A DNA stretch of 64,000 bases from Pseudoalteromonas denitrificans DSM 6059 (GCF_900112265.1 NZ_FOLO01000014.1:43424-107423); one strand, 5' to 3'. Counted from the first letter of the stretch, positions 44,045 through 53,625 are shown. Notes: a model not told the origin generated them from the letters alone. Numbers and translations: made by a program.

Positions 44045-44612
44045 TTTAATTCTCTCATCGTGGTATTTCGGTGTTATTTTTCCACTACTGCCAATTTTTA
44101 ATAATAGATAATTACACGAGAATAAAACTCATATTTTCATATCTAAATTCCTCGCGTATGCAACAAATTAGCGCCTCATTGACCCGGCTTGCCATCATAA
44201 ATTCCAACCAATTCAATAAACTTCTTATAAAGTCTTTTTACTTTTTTGCATAGAAGCAATATTAAAATCAATCATCGTTCTATTACTTTCAAGTTCCTTA
44301 TTACAGGAAGATTTCTGCTGAAATGCAAAATAGTCACATTGCCAGAAGGTCATTATTTAAGTTGATAAAATTGACTTATGCTCTATTTGTTCAAAATGAA
44401 TAATAGAATTTATTCGATGCTTTCATGTTTTTATCCCAAGAACGCAATTGTCCATTTTTATTATTTAATATCCAATAAATTAATAGCGCTTTATTGTATC
44501 TGATCTCTACTGACGCATTATGTCAGTAGAGATCAGATGTTTTGATTAAAGCTGGACTTTAATTTACAAATAAAAAATTAATAAGTATCTACTGCACATT
44601 TATGTTTCAGAT
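44045..44612. other. Non-coding stretch before peptide B, with a long hairpin
   Basis: No supported gene. It contains the 17-bp perfect inverted repeat at 44498-44538. A 15-base match (ATGCAACAAATTAGC at 44159) to the sequence just after the peptide C stop suggests another remnant here. Confidence 0.4.
44498..44538. repeat. 17-bp perfect inverted repeat upstream of peptide B
   Basis: ATCTGATCTCTACTGAC and its exact complement are separated by seven bases (GCATTAT). It ends 75 bp before the peptide B start. It could be a terminator (followed only by GTTTT), an attenuator, or a protein site. Confidence 0.7.
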
Positions 44613-44763
44613 GTGATCAAAGCTCTGAAATTTAAACTAAACAAAAAGAAAATCAAAAACCTGTCAAAAGATAAAAAGTCTTTACCAGCTGATATGACAA
44701 ATCAAATCGCAGGTGGAGATATGTGGTCTACAAGAAACGTGCTATGTTATGGACCGCGATAAT
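44613..44763 (+). CDS. GG-leader precursor peptide B, start codon altered
   Basis: The frame repeats peptide A: leader KFKLNKKKIKNLSKDKKSL then PADMTNQIAGG, core DMWSTRNVLCYGPR. Conserved core positions between A and B are W, TR, C and PR. The codon matching the ATG of peptide A is CTG (44625). An in-frame GTG at 44613 could serve instead, giving 49 residues, but no clear ribosome-binding site precedes either. It may be weakly expressed or dying. The terminator behind it is kept. Confidence 0.6.
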
Positions 44764-44780
44764 CTAGTTCATTGATTAAA

Positions 44781-44804
44781 AAGCCTCGATTGGTCGGGGC
44801 TTTT
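44781..44804 (+). terminator. Terminator of precursor peptide B
   Basis: GCCTCGA/TCGGGGC stem (one G-T pair) followed by TTTT; a diverged copy of the peptide A terminator. Confidence 0.65.
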
Positions 44805-45200
44805 GCGTATAAAATTTTATTTATCGGGTATTTACAGCTAATTGTATATAGTTCGCCTCTTAACTTCGTAACTGTACTTGCGCAGAATATTCATCATATA
44901 CTTGCTTTGATCCTTTAGTAATTAGCTTTAGATTAAATTTTTGTAAACCTTCCTCTGCCATATAAATTTACGCTTAATTTTTTAACCCTGCTTGATTCTC
45001 CCTTACTCTTTCTTAGTTATCTCTTACAAAGAGTGAAACTAATCTTTACATTTGTTTACTAATCAACCAAACAAAATATTGCTTTATTTAAACATAAAAT
45101 TAACAATTAATTTACCTAAAACGATACAGCATTCAATATATAGAATGTTTTATTTTTTAAACCCTAGAAAAACAACATTAAGTATAATATTTGAGGAACA
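44805..45200. other. Intergenic region before the M6 protease, no supported gene
   Basis: About 400 bp of AT-rich sequence. A 33-codon minus-strand frame (44860-44961) is open but lacks a ribosome-binding site. The right part presumably carries the protease promoter; no clear box is seen. Confidence 0.4.
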
Positions 45201-47081
45201 ATGATGAAAATTTCAAACTTGATAAAAACCTCTGCTTGTTTACTTGTTGCAAGCCAAATAGCCCAAGCAGCTATCCCATATAAAAATACGACATATCAGT
45301 TTACACAACCTAATGGTGATCAAATCACATTAAGTATTAATGGTAATGATTATTACGCAGAGCAAAGAACACTATCAGGTGAACTCGTCATATTTGATAA
45401 TGAGTTAAATGGTTTTTCTTTTGCAAAAGTATCAAATGATGGTGAAAGTATTGTATCTGAAAAGCGCTTAGTAACTCAAAAAAATGCTGTTTTAAAAAGT
45501 ACTTCACATGTCAATAAACTTACACTTAAAAAGACAATCTCAGAAGAAGCAAGGCAGCGTATTGTTTTAAAAAATAAGCATATATTTTTAAATAAACAAG
45601 AACAAAAAACCTCATTTAAAAGTGCAGCAATGCAGTTACCTGGACAAGTTCAAGGGTTAACTATCATAATTCAATTCCCAGATGAACTCGGCACAATCTC
45701 ACAAAACCAAGTTAATGCATTTTTAAATAACGTACCTTATACCGAATTTGGTAATGCACAATCTGTTCGTGGTTATTTTTTAAATGTATCTAATAACAAG
45801 CTTGATTATAAAAACACAGTAACCCGCTATTATACTGCTAAAAAAAATAAATCTTATTATGCCGATAATAGATATAGCTCATCGGTACGTTCACAAGAGT
45901 TGATTTCAGAAGCACTCAATTGGTTAGAATATACAGAAGGTTTTGATTTTTCGACTTTATCCACCAATAGTTCAAAGCAAATCAGAGGGCTTAATATTTT
46001 TTATGCTGGTGACTCTGATAGCGCATGGTCTAAAGGTTTATGGCCACATATGGCACGTTTAAGTCCCAGATTTTGTGCCGATAATGTATGTACAGATAGA
46101 TATCAAATTACCAACATGGGAAATAACTTAGCCATAGGTACCTTTATTCATGAAAGTGGCCATTTATTAACAAATTGGCCTGATCTTTATGATTATGATG
46201 GTTCATCAGAAGGCTCTGTTGCAAGCTTTGGTGTAATGGGATACGGTGCAATTGGTCAGCAAAACAAATTTAAGCCCACACCTCCCGTTGCACATTTTAG
46301 ATATTTAGCCGGTTGGGATACTGTGACTGAATTAAATCCAGCCATAAATAACCAAGCCCCAAAAGGTCGGTTAACCCATATATCAGGGTCAAATACATCT
46401 TATAAATGGACAAATCCTTCAAATGCAAATGAAGCATTTTATATTGAAGCTATTCATCAAAGTGAACAAAATCAATATCAACCAGATCAAGGGCTCGCAA
46501 TTTGGCATGTTGATACGGCAGGCTCTAATTCAAATGAATGGCATCCATATATACAAATGGAGCATGCTGATGGTGATCGCGATCCAGAAAATAACCGTAA
46601 CCGCAGTGACAATACTGACTTATTTGATGGTCAACAAACCCATAGTTTTGATAAAGTTACTCCCAATGCATATACCAGTAAAGGCACGAATGCGACTTGG
46701 TGGAATGGCTCAGACTCAGGCTTGTCAATCAGCGCCATTTCAGATCCTGCGACACAAATTTCATTTGATATATCAACAGTACAGCCTCCCAGTGGGGAGA
46801 TTTACACAGGATCTTTATCTGAAAAAGGGCAAGATATTCATCCCGACGGGCGCTGGTTTCAATATTCAGGCGGCTTAATAAAACTCGATTTACTCGGCCC
46901 AAATAATACTGACTTTGACTTAAAACTCGAGCGCTGGAATGGGAGTTGGGCACAAGTTGATATTTCAGAATCACCAGACTCTCAAGAGTCAATTCAATAT
47001 CAAGCAAATGATGGGTATTACCGAATTATCGTTTTATCATATTCAGGTGCAGGAAATTACACGCTTACTGTAAATAAGTAA
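45201..47081 (+). CDS. Secreted M6-family metalloprotease with PPC domain
   Basis: The protein has 626 residues. Signal peptide about 1-23 (SQIAQA), propeptide to about 140, then an M6 (immune inhibitor A-like) catalytic domain with zinc motif HESGH at 317-321 and downstream SFGVMGYGA, a met-turn-like segment. A C-terminal pre-peptidase beta-domain (about 530-626, ending GYYRIIVLSYSGAGNYTLTV) is usually removed or helps secretion. It is an extracellular protease. Two adjacent ATGs follow GAGGAA; either may start it. Confidence 0.9.
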   Translation: MMKISNLIKTSACLLVASQIAQAAIPYKNTTYQFTQPNGDQITLSINGNDYYAEQRTLSGELVIFDNELNGFSFAKVSNDGESIVSEKRLVTQKNAVLKSTSHVNKLTLKKTISEEARQRIVLKNKHIFLNKQEQKTSFKSAAMQLPGQVQGLTIIIQFPDELGTISQNQVNAFLNNVPYTEFGNAQSVRGYFLNVSNNKLDYKNTVTRYYTAKKNKSYYADNRYSSSVRSQELISEALNWLEYTEGFDFSTLSTNSSKQIRGLNIFYAGDSDSAWSKGLWPHMARLSPRFCADNVCTDRYQITNMGNNLAIGTFIHESGHLLTNWPDLYDYDGSSEGSVASFGVMGYGAIGQQNKFKPTPPVAHFRYLAGWDTVTELNPAINNQAPKGRLTHISGSNTSYKWTNPSNANEAFYIEAIHQSEQNQYQPDQGLAIWHVDTAGSNSNEWHPYIQMEHADGDRDPENNRNRSDNTDLFDGQQTHSFDKVTPNAYTSKGTNATWWNGSDSGLSISAISDPATQISFDISTVQPPSGEIYTGSLSEKGQDIHPDGRWFQYSGGLIKLDLLGPNNTDFDLKLERWNGSWAQVDISESPDSQESIQYQANDGYYRIIVLSYSGAGNYTLTVNK

Positions 47082-47219
47082 ACTTTAATTGAATCATTAA
47101 AATGTTCATTAAAGCGTACAAATTTTAATTAAATCGCATTCTTACTTTTTGGGTGAAATATCTCAAGTATTTCACCCACACTATACTTATACAAGTCAGT
47201 ATATTTGAGGTATAAAAAG

Positions 47220-47327
47220 ATGGAATCCGTTGTAGCACTTATTGGCTTAGTGATATTTACAGTAGCATTATATTTTTCAATGAAAATCTGGTCACGTTTT
47301 TTTAAAAAACAACTCCAACATAGTTAA
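47220..47327 (+). CDS. Short single-pass membrane protein
   Basis: This is a 35-residue protein: a hydrophobic N-terminal two thirds (VVALIGLVIFTVALYFSMKI) and a basic tail (RFFKKQLQHS). TGAGG lies ten bases before the ATG. It stands between the protease and the convergent POT transporter. The family was not recognised. Confidence 0.5.
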   Translation: MESVVALIGLVIFTVALYFSMKIWSRFFKKQLQHS

Positions 47328-47364
47328 CTTTTGAGGTAAGTTAACTATATCAATAATACATTTC

Positions 47365-48999
47365 TTAACGTATGCCATGCATAGCACGCTTTAATATAGG
47401 TGAAATTAATAATAATAAAACACCACAACCGACTCCTACCCACATCAAAAATTCAAAAAGTTGTGTATAAGTAACGACCGCATCAGTAATATTAATACTT
47501 TCACTGCCATTGGTTTCAATTGCAGCGAGTTTACCTAAACGCATCGCTACTGTTTCCGATAATGCAGTTGCTAAAAACCAAACCCCCATTGAGAGGCCAA
47601 CAACCCTATGAATAGCCAGCTTAGTTACAGCTGATAAACCAACAGGAGATAAACATAACTCCCCCGTCGTATGAATTAAATAGGCTAATACCAACCACCA
47701 TAAACTTATTTGTCCCGCTTCATTTGGAAATTGTGCCCCCAATACCAAAACACCAAAACCTAAACCCGCTTGTATTATACCTAAGGCAAATTTTACGGGA
47801 ATATTAGGGTTAAGGTTATATTTATCAAGCTTTACCCAAAGTGCCGCAAATGGTAATGCTAATAATATAATAAACCCCGCATTAAGAGAGCCAAATTGCC
47901 CTGCTGCTATTTCTATTCCAGCGATATTGCGATCTACAACACGGTCCGCAAATAACGTCATAGATCCTGCAGCTTGCTCAAATAAAGCCCAAAATACAAT
48001 TGTTGAAAAAATCAAAACCATCAGTACTATCATTTGCTGCATTTCTTCTTTTGTGCCCTTGAGCACGGCATAGGTAATTAACCCAACACCTGATACCACA
48101 AGTAAAAACTGCTGCGCAGCAAAAACCATAGGTTCATGTTGTATCACTAACCAAAAAAGTGAAAGACTTAAAATAGAAATCAAATAAATTAAGTGTTCTC
48201 GACTGAGGGGACCAAAGATTTTTTCATGTAAAACTTCTGGAAACTCAGGTTCAGCAAGACCTTTTAAATATTTGTTTCCTTTAATAAATGTCAATAAACC
48301 AAAAAACATACCAATGCCAGCAGCACCAAAACCATAGCCCCATCCAAAAGTTTCACCTAAATAAACACAAATAATTGTTGCCATAAAAGACCCTAAGTTA
48401 ATGCCCATATAGAAAATAGTGAAGCCTGAGTCTCTACGAGGATCATCTTGAGCATATAATTGCCCCACTATGGTTGAAATGTTAGGTTTTAAAAATCCAA
48501 CTCCTACAACAATTAAAGCTAATGCAAAATAAAAAACATTTAGCGCTGCTACATCCTGAATTTTAACCGTTTGCGTTAACTTTGTGCCCGCAAGTATAAC
48601 CGTACCATCATTAAGAGTAAGATCAGACTCAAGCAAAGTGCCTGCAACATACTGCACTGCTTGATGACCTTCTACAGCCATCAATAAATGGCCTAAACAT
48701 AATAAAATACCACCAAACAATACAGCCTTTCGCATACCTAAGTAACGGTCGGCTAACATGCCTCCAATAACGGGAAGTGCGTATACTAAACCTGCATAAG
48801 CGCCTAAAACTTCTAATCCTTCGCCATCAGAAAACAAATGATATTTTGTGACATATAATAACAACAAATATTTCATGCCATAAAATGAAAAACGCTCCCA
48901 TAATTCAGTAGCAAAACATACATACAAACCTTTGGGGTGACCAAATAGCTCATCTTGACTCATTTGTGTATTCTCTGATGTTACCGTTGTTTGTTCCAT
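47365..48999 (-). CDS. POT-family proton-coupled peptide transporter
   Basis: The 544-residue inner-membrane protein has about 12-14 membrane segments. The POT signature ExxER is E32-R36 in ELWERFSFYG, with GGMLADRYLGMRKAV and FTIFYMGINLGSFMAT further on. It imports di- and tripeptides with protons (DtpA-like). Its position beside the secreted M6 protease suggests joint use of external protein, though the genes are convergent. Confidence 0.92.
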   Translation of the reverse strand: MEQTTVTSENTQMSQDELFGHPKGLYVCFATELWERFSFYGMKYLLLLYVTKYHLFSDGEGLEVLGAYAGLVYALPVIGGMLADRYLGMRKAVLFGGILLCLGHLLMAVEGHQAVQYVAGTLLESDLTLNDGTVILAGTKLTQTVKIQDVAALNVFYFALALIVVGVGFLKPNISTIVGQLYAQDDPRRDSGFTIFYMGINLGSFMATIICVYLGETFGWGYGFGAAGIGMFFGLLTFIKGNKYLKGLAEPEFPEVLHEKIFGPLSREHLIYLISILSLSLFWLVIQHEPMVFAAQQFLLVVSGVGLITYAVLKGTKEEMQQMIVLMVLIFSTIVFWALFEQAAGSMTLFADRVVDRNIAGIEIAAGQFGSLNAGFIILLALPFAALWVKLDKYNLNPNIPVKFALGIIQAGLGFGVLVLGAQFPNEAGQISLWWLVLAYLIHTTGELCLSPVGLSAVTKLAIHRVVGLSMGVWFLATALSETVAMRLGKLAAIETNGSESINITDAVVTYTQLFEFLMWVGVGCGVLLLLISPILKRAMHGIR

Positions 49000-49124
49000 A
49001 AACTATCCAGATATAAGCTAAAGAAAGTCGTATTTAAGAAGTATAGGAAAAGTATCTTTAAATACCTATTTTCAAAGTGATATGATCTGGATAGACTTTT
49101 CTGGATGAATAAAAAAAATAGGTT

Positions 49125-49838
49125 ATGACAACGCTATATATTACAGGTGCAGGTGTGAGTGCTCAAAGTGGCATCCCGACTTTTCGTGGGGAAGATGGGT
49201 TTTGGACCATAGGAAGTAAAAACTATACACCTCAGCAAATGGCAACACGTGCTATGTACGAAGAAAATCCTGGGGAGTTTTTACTTTGGTATTACCATAG
49301 GTTTGTAACTTATCGAAATTATGGCCCAAATGAAGTGCACTACTGGTTAAATGATAAGCAACTGATCACGCAAAACATAGATGGCTTAGATGCAAAAGCA
49401 GGAAATAAAGATTATATTTCTATTCATGGACGTATTAATGAAATGACTTTATTTCATGAACAAGGTGAAGCTGTAAAACGTTTACATGCGCCTTGGGAAC
49501 ACATAGATGAAACAAATTTAACAGCTTCGCTTTTAGACTTATTTAAAATTAGTAAAAAAGGCCCAGAGCTTAATGTGTCATTAAAGCCATACGTATTATT
49601 ATTTGATGAACTTTACACTGAGTTATACCAAATAACGCAAGCACAGCAATATATGTTACAAGCCAGTCGCATTATATTTATAGGAACCTCTTTTAGCGTA
49701 AATATCACTCAGATGGCGATTGAAATAGCGCGAAAAAAAAATATTCCCATTGAAATTGTAGACCCACAACCTTGTCATATTTTACATGCAAATGTTACTT
49801 ATCATTCAATGACTGCAAGTGAGTATATTGCTCTTTAA
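49125..49838 (+). CDS. SIR2-family protein without zinc-binding cysteines
   Basis: The 237-residue protein has the sirtuin NAD pocket: GAGVSAQSGIPTFR (8-21), LITQNIDGLDAKAG and the catalytic-type histidine in SIHGRI. Instead of the zinc ribbon with two CxxC pairs there is a helical insert; the only cysteine is near the C-terminus (QPCH). It could still be a deacylase or ADP-ribosyl/NAD hydrolase. It overlaps by four bases the convergent regulator gene. Confidence 0.85.
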   Translation: MTTLYITGAGVSAQSGIPTFRGEDGFWTIGSKNYTPQQMATRAMYEENPGEFLLWYYHRFVTYRNYGPNEVHYWLNDKQLITQNIDGLDAKAGNKDYISIHGRINEMTLFHEQGEAVKRLHAPWEHIDETNLTASLLDLFKISKKGPELNVSLKPYVLLFDELYTELYQITQAQQYMLQASRIIFIGTSFSVNITQMAIEIARKKNIPIEIVDPQPCHILHANVTYHSMTASEYIAL

Positions 49839-51490
49839 CTCACTGAGTCTTTTGATACTGAATCTTTTGCTACCGAAATTGCAGACAATTTTTTTCTTAG
49901 GTCTAACATACGTTGAAAATGTTCATTTTTTCTAGGTAATTTATTTAACTGCACCATAAGCTGATTTGCACGTGTTAAATGATTTTGAAAATCATCATGC
50001 TGAACAGATTTTAATAATGCTTCAATTAAGTTTAATTTAATGCTGACATGATTAGGGTAACGACTTAGAATTAATGAAAGTTCTGTTACTGCATCTTGGT
50101 AATTTTTTTGATTATAATGCTTAACAGCTATTTTTATTACTGTTAATGTTTCTGCTTTACCTTGTTGACTTAATGGCGCTTGTAAAAATTGATCTACTTT
50201 TAACATAAAAACATCATCATTTTTATGTTTTTCAACAAGATCTAATAGTATTGGTTCTGCCTTTTCATCTATCTGAAAATGCATATAAGCTTTCGCAAGT
50301 TCTAATGCGATGTATCGGGGTAAATCTCCCTCTAATAAATCACATAAATTGGCTGATTCTTGCAGTGCTTTTGTGGCATTGTGTTTATCTTTATTGGTAA
50401 AAAATAAACACGCAGATGCCAATGTTGTTAAAATTTTATTTTCAGAATTTTTAAAATCTCGATTGATATTCGTCAGCTCTCTAAATACTTGCTGAGTCAG
50501 CTTATTAATATCCAGTTCATCCGTTAAATCGGAATAATCAGACATTGCTCGGGCAAAGTTCAGACCATTTTTTGGCGTATGATGAATTGAATTTTTTGAT
50601 AAATCTAACGTTTTCTTATACGCAGTAATGGCATTATCATAATTTGTATTTTGTTCACACACACTGGCATATTCTTGTATTAAACTGACTGATCTTGGCG
50701 AAGTTTCTATCGCTTTTTCAAGTGTACTTTTTGATAATTCAAAATCCCCCTGCATTTTATAATTTTTAGCTAACCACTCATACCCTGGAATATATAGCGG
50801 GTTTTCTAATAATAATTTTTTAAATACATGTGTCGCTTTATCAAATAAACGATATTCCATATACACTTTGCCTAAACCTATAGCAGCCCATAAGCAATTT
50901 GCATCATTTGTATATCGTTCACAAATCTCCTCTGTTGCAGCAAACTCCCCTAACTTAAATAACTGTTGTGATTTTATTTTTAAACAGTCCTGACGGTAAT
51001 TTGTATCCTGCATGAGATGCGCATCGCATAAAGTCAAAACTAATTCAGAATTTGCATTATCTAAAGCAAGATATATTTCTGAAAGTGCAGCTTTTTTATC
51101 CATTGTTTGTATTAATCGGCGTAAAAGCTCTTTTGTAGTGAAAGGTTTTGTTAAATAGGTATCTGGTTTATGCTCCATCGCACACAATACCATTTCTTGA
51201 CTAGACTCAGCGGTTATCATTATTACGGTACATGTACGTTTTATGAGACCATTAACCCTGAGTTCTTCAAGCGTCTGCTGCCCATTTTTTTTACCTTCAC
51301 CAAGATCATAACCTAAATAAATAATATCATAATCATGATCTTTACAATTTGATAAGGCATCAAAACTATTGCGAACACAATCTACTTGCCCAATGCCAAG
51401 CTTCATGGTGGAATTTTTAATTAAATCGCGGAAAACTTTATAACTTTCAATAATTAATGCTTTTTTTGTTGAAAAATCTATATCTAACAT
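49835..51490 (-). CDS. Receiver-TPR protein with degenerate receiver
   Basis: The 551-residue protein has the same length and architecture as the regulator at 660-2315. The receiver has lost its active site: the acidic pair is I14-E15 in LIIES, and the phospho-acceptor position is G60 in IIYLGYDLG. K at LTKPF is kept. TPR units occupy about 145-530. The C-terminus has a tandem AKDSVSKDSVS. It may therefore be a phosphorylation-independent adaptor. It lies 190 bp downstream of a histidine kinase on the same strand. Confidence 0.85.
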   Translation of the reverse strand: MLDIDFSTKKALIIESYKVFRDLIKNSTMKLGIGQVDCVRNSFDALSNCKDHDYDIIYLGYDLGEGKKNGQQTLEELRVNGLIKRTCTVIMITAESSQEMVLCAMEHKPDTYLTKPFTTKELLRRLIQTMDKKAALSEIYLALDNANSELVLTLCDAHLMQDTNYRQDCLKIKSQQLFKLGEFAATEEICERYTNDANCLWAAIGLGKVYMEYRLFDKATHVFKKLLLENPLYIPGYEWLAKNYKMQGDFELSKSTLEKAIETSPRSVSLIQEYASVCEQNTNYDNAITAYKKTLDLSKNSIHHTPKNGLNFARAMSDYSDLTDELDINKLTQQVFRELTNINRDFKNSENKILTTLASACLFFTNKDKHNATKALQESANLCDLLEGDLPRYIALELAKAYMHFQIDEKAEPILLDLVEKHKNDDVFMLKVDQFLQAPLSQQGKAETLTVIKIAVKHYNQKNYQDAVTELSLILSRYPNHVSIKLNLIEALLKSVQHDDFQNHLTRANQLMVQLNKLPRKNEHFQRMLDLRKKLSAISVAKDSVSKDSVS

Positions 51491-51680
51491 CTTTAAATCA
51501 ATTTACCGCTGGGTTATGGCTCTAAAGCATTGTGTAATCGTTATTTCATTATAATAAAATAGTACTACTATCTAATTTTAAAGATTAAACGCCAATGAAT
51601 ATTTAAGCAAGTAATAGATTTCATGCCTCTAGTATTATTTGAGGGTTAAGTTTACACACAAGGATATACATGTGTATTCA

Positions 51681-53222
51681 TCATTTGTTATGTTTTTTAC
51701 ATTCACTTGCACCTTTAAAAGTAATTGTAAAAGTTGAGCCAAAGCCCACCGTACTTTCAAAATGTATGCTAGCAGTCATATGTTCAACTAACATCTTAAC
51801 GAGAGGTAGGCCAATCCCCATACCCGTTATGCAGTTTTTTTTTGCATAATCAAGCCTTACAAAAGGCTCAAATATACACTTATCATCCTCTATACTAATA
51901 CCGACACCCGAATCTTTAACAGATAATTCAACTGAACCAACAGAATTCTTTAAAGCACTAATCTCAATGAAGCCATTATCTTTATTATATTTAACCGCAT
52001 TAGTGAGTAAATTAATAAGTACTTGCCTTACTCTACCCATATCAGCCAAAATAACGAGGTTATTTTCTTCATAATCAATCGTGATATTTCGTTCTTCAGT
52101 AATCGGTTTTATCATAGCAATACTCGATTTTATAATGTCATTTAACTGACAATTATCTATGACGACTTCAAGTTCATCTTTACTTGTATTTACGACGTCT
52201 ATTACATCATTCACCAGCATAGACAAATGTACCCCCGCACTATAAATTTGATTCGCCAACAATAAGTTTTGACTTTGACTTGGTCCGATACACGTTTTTA
52301 AAACTTGAGAACCCGCTAAAATGGCATTTAAAGGCGTATTTAGCTCATGGCTTATTTGAGACATAAATTCAGTTTTCACTTCATTTGCACGCTCTGCTTC
52401 TAATTTGGCACGTTGCAAATCATGGGTTCTTAGTTTTACTTTCTCTTCTAGTATTAAACGCGATTTAATAAGTTCAATTCTGGCATCGGCCAAATTTTTT
52501 AGCATATCTGAAAAAGCATTTTCTATTATCGTAAGTTCATTTTCTCGTTTATTTTTTAAATCTATTTTAAGTTCATCTAAGTCATCAAAGTTTACATTTT
52601 CAATTGCCTGAACCAACTTATTCAAAGGCGTTAGTAAAATGCGTTTTCCAACCCAGAAAAACAATAACCATAAGGCAATTGTTTTTATAACCGCATTAAT
52701 AATTAATAAAATTATTCCAATTTTAACTCGGTCAATAATCACGGATGAATTCGAATAAAGCGTAGCTGTACCTACTTTTCTTGGTTCTCCTCTAAATACA
52801 TAATGAATCGGAAACTGATACGAAAAAACATCTTTATATTCATTTTCTAAAATAAATAAGCCCATACCATGCGCATCATATTTTTTTTGTTGACCACTTT
52901 TAGTTTTTACAATGCCAATTGCTTTATAGTTTTGTTCTTTTTTTTCTATTTTAACGCCTATTATAATCGGAATAGCCATCATGCCATTAAGGGTATTCAT
53001 TACTTGTTCGTCATCCAAATTCCATATTCCAGCACTTAAAACAGGTTCAAATATTTGCTGGTTTATAGCGAGTTCATTTTCTACTGATTGGCGTGTATGC
53101 TGATATTCTATTGATATTTGAATGATTGTAATAGTAAGTGCAACAATGCAGTAAAACCCAAAAACAATTTTAATCAATTGTGTTGCAATTGAGTTTTTTT
53201 GTAGAAATTTAATTGGTTTCAT
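51681..53222 (-). CDS. Membrane sensor histidine kinase
   Basis: The protein has 513 residues. Membrane segments at about 17-37 and 168-192 enclose a periplasmic sensor domain (with SAGIWNLDDEQV, as in the double-Cache-like or dCACHE-lite sensors of this class). HAMP and a coiled coil lead to the HisKA helix with SHELNTPLN and a HATPase domain (VKDSGVGI, GMGIGLPLVK, GFGSTFTITF). It starts 13 bp after the small exported protein gene, so they are probably one operon. Its cognate regulator is unclear, as the downstream receiver lacks a phospho-acceptor. Confidence 0.9.
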   Translation of the reverse strand: MKPIKFLQKNSIATQLIKIVFGFYCIVALTITIIQISIEYQHTRQSVENELAINQQIFEPVLSAGIWNLDDEQVMNTLNGMMAIPIIIGVKIEKKEQNYKAIGIVKTKSGQQKKYDAHGMGLFILENEYKDVFSYQFPIHYVFRGEPRKVGTATLYSNSSVIIDRVKIGIILLIINAVIKTIALWLLFFWVGKRILLTPLNKLVQAIENVNFDDLDELKIDLKNKRENELTIIENAFSDMLKNLADARIELIKSRLILEEKVKLRTHDLQRAKLEAERANEVKTEFMSQISHELNTPLNAILAGSQVLKTCIGPSQSQNLLLANQIYSAGVHLSMLVNDVIDVVNTSKDELEVVIDNCQLNDIIKSSIAMIKPITEERNITIDYEENNLVILADMGRVRQVLINLLTNAVKYNKDNGFIEISALKNSVGSVELSVKDSGVGISIEDDKCIFEPFVRLDYAKKNCITGMGIGLPLVKMLVEHMTASIHFESTVGFGSTFTITFKGASECKKHNK

Positions 53223-53235
53223 TGTGAGCTATGTT

Positions 53236-53625
53236 TCATTGTTCAATGGTCGCAAAGCCATCATTTATATATTTCATTAAGGCTAAATATAAAAATATGT
53301 GCCACCTCATGCTTTGCATATCAATTACAGCACTTGAATGCACCATGCGATCAAGCATTGTTAACATCATAACTTGCGAAACTTCAACTTGGGTATTGTC
53401 TATCTCCTGAAATCTCCCCCCTTGGTTTTTATTCGTAGAAAAAGAGTAATGCGTTTTAAATCCATAAAAATTAAAGCTGCACCCTAAAATATGAGCAAAA
53501 ATAATCTGACTAACCCAATTATAAATAGTGAAACTATTAAGTTGCTGGTTTTTTATAATGTCAGCTTGACTGATTTGGGGAAATAAAGATAAAAGTCCCA
53601 AAAAAATAACTTTTTTATTGTTCAT
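53236..53625 (-). CDS. Small exported protein paired with the histidine kinase
   Basis: The 129-residue protein has a signal peptide (about 1-21, PQISQA). The mature part is hydrophobic-rich (IIFAHILGCSFNFYGFKTHY) and ends in WHIFLYLALMKYINDGF. The family was not recognised. Thirteen bases separate it from the kinase, so it may be the periplasmic sensor partner; that is inference from position. Confidence 0.6.
   Translation of the reverse strand: MNNKKVIFLGLLSLFPQISQADIIKNQQLNSFTIYNWVSQIIFAHILGCSFNFYGFKTHYSFSTNKNQGGRFQEIDNTQVEVSQVMMLTMLDRMVHSSAVIDMQSMRWHIFLYLALMKYINDGFATIEQ

Noticed and set aside
44071..44253. A 60-codon plus-strand frame upstream of peptide B
   Set aside because: No ribosome-binding site, composition like non-coding AT-rich DNA, and it overlaps the promoter of the SRPBCC gene.
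44860..44961. A 33-codon minus-strand frame (MAEEGLQKFNLKLITKG)
   Set aside because: Looks protein-like and could be a remnant, but lacks a ribosome-binding site and any recognisable family.
38279..45200. CRISPR array or phage region in the island
   Set aside because: No regularly spaced repeats, integrase, or structural phage genes; the repeats present are two IS elements and a segmental duplication.
46423..46878. A 151-codon frame within the M6 protease gene
   Set aside because: It is an alternate-frame shadow of a clear protease with signal peptide, zinc motif and C-terminal domain.
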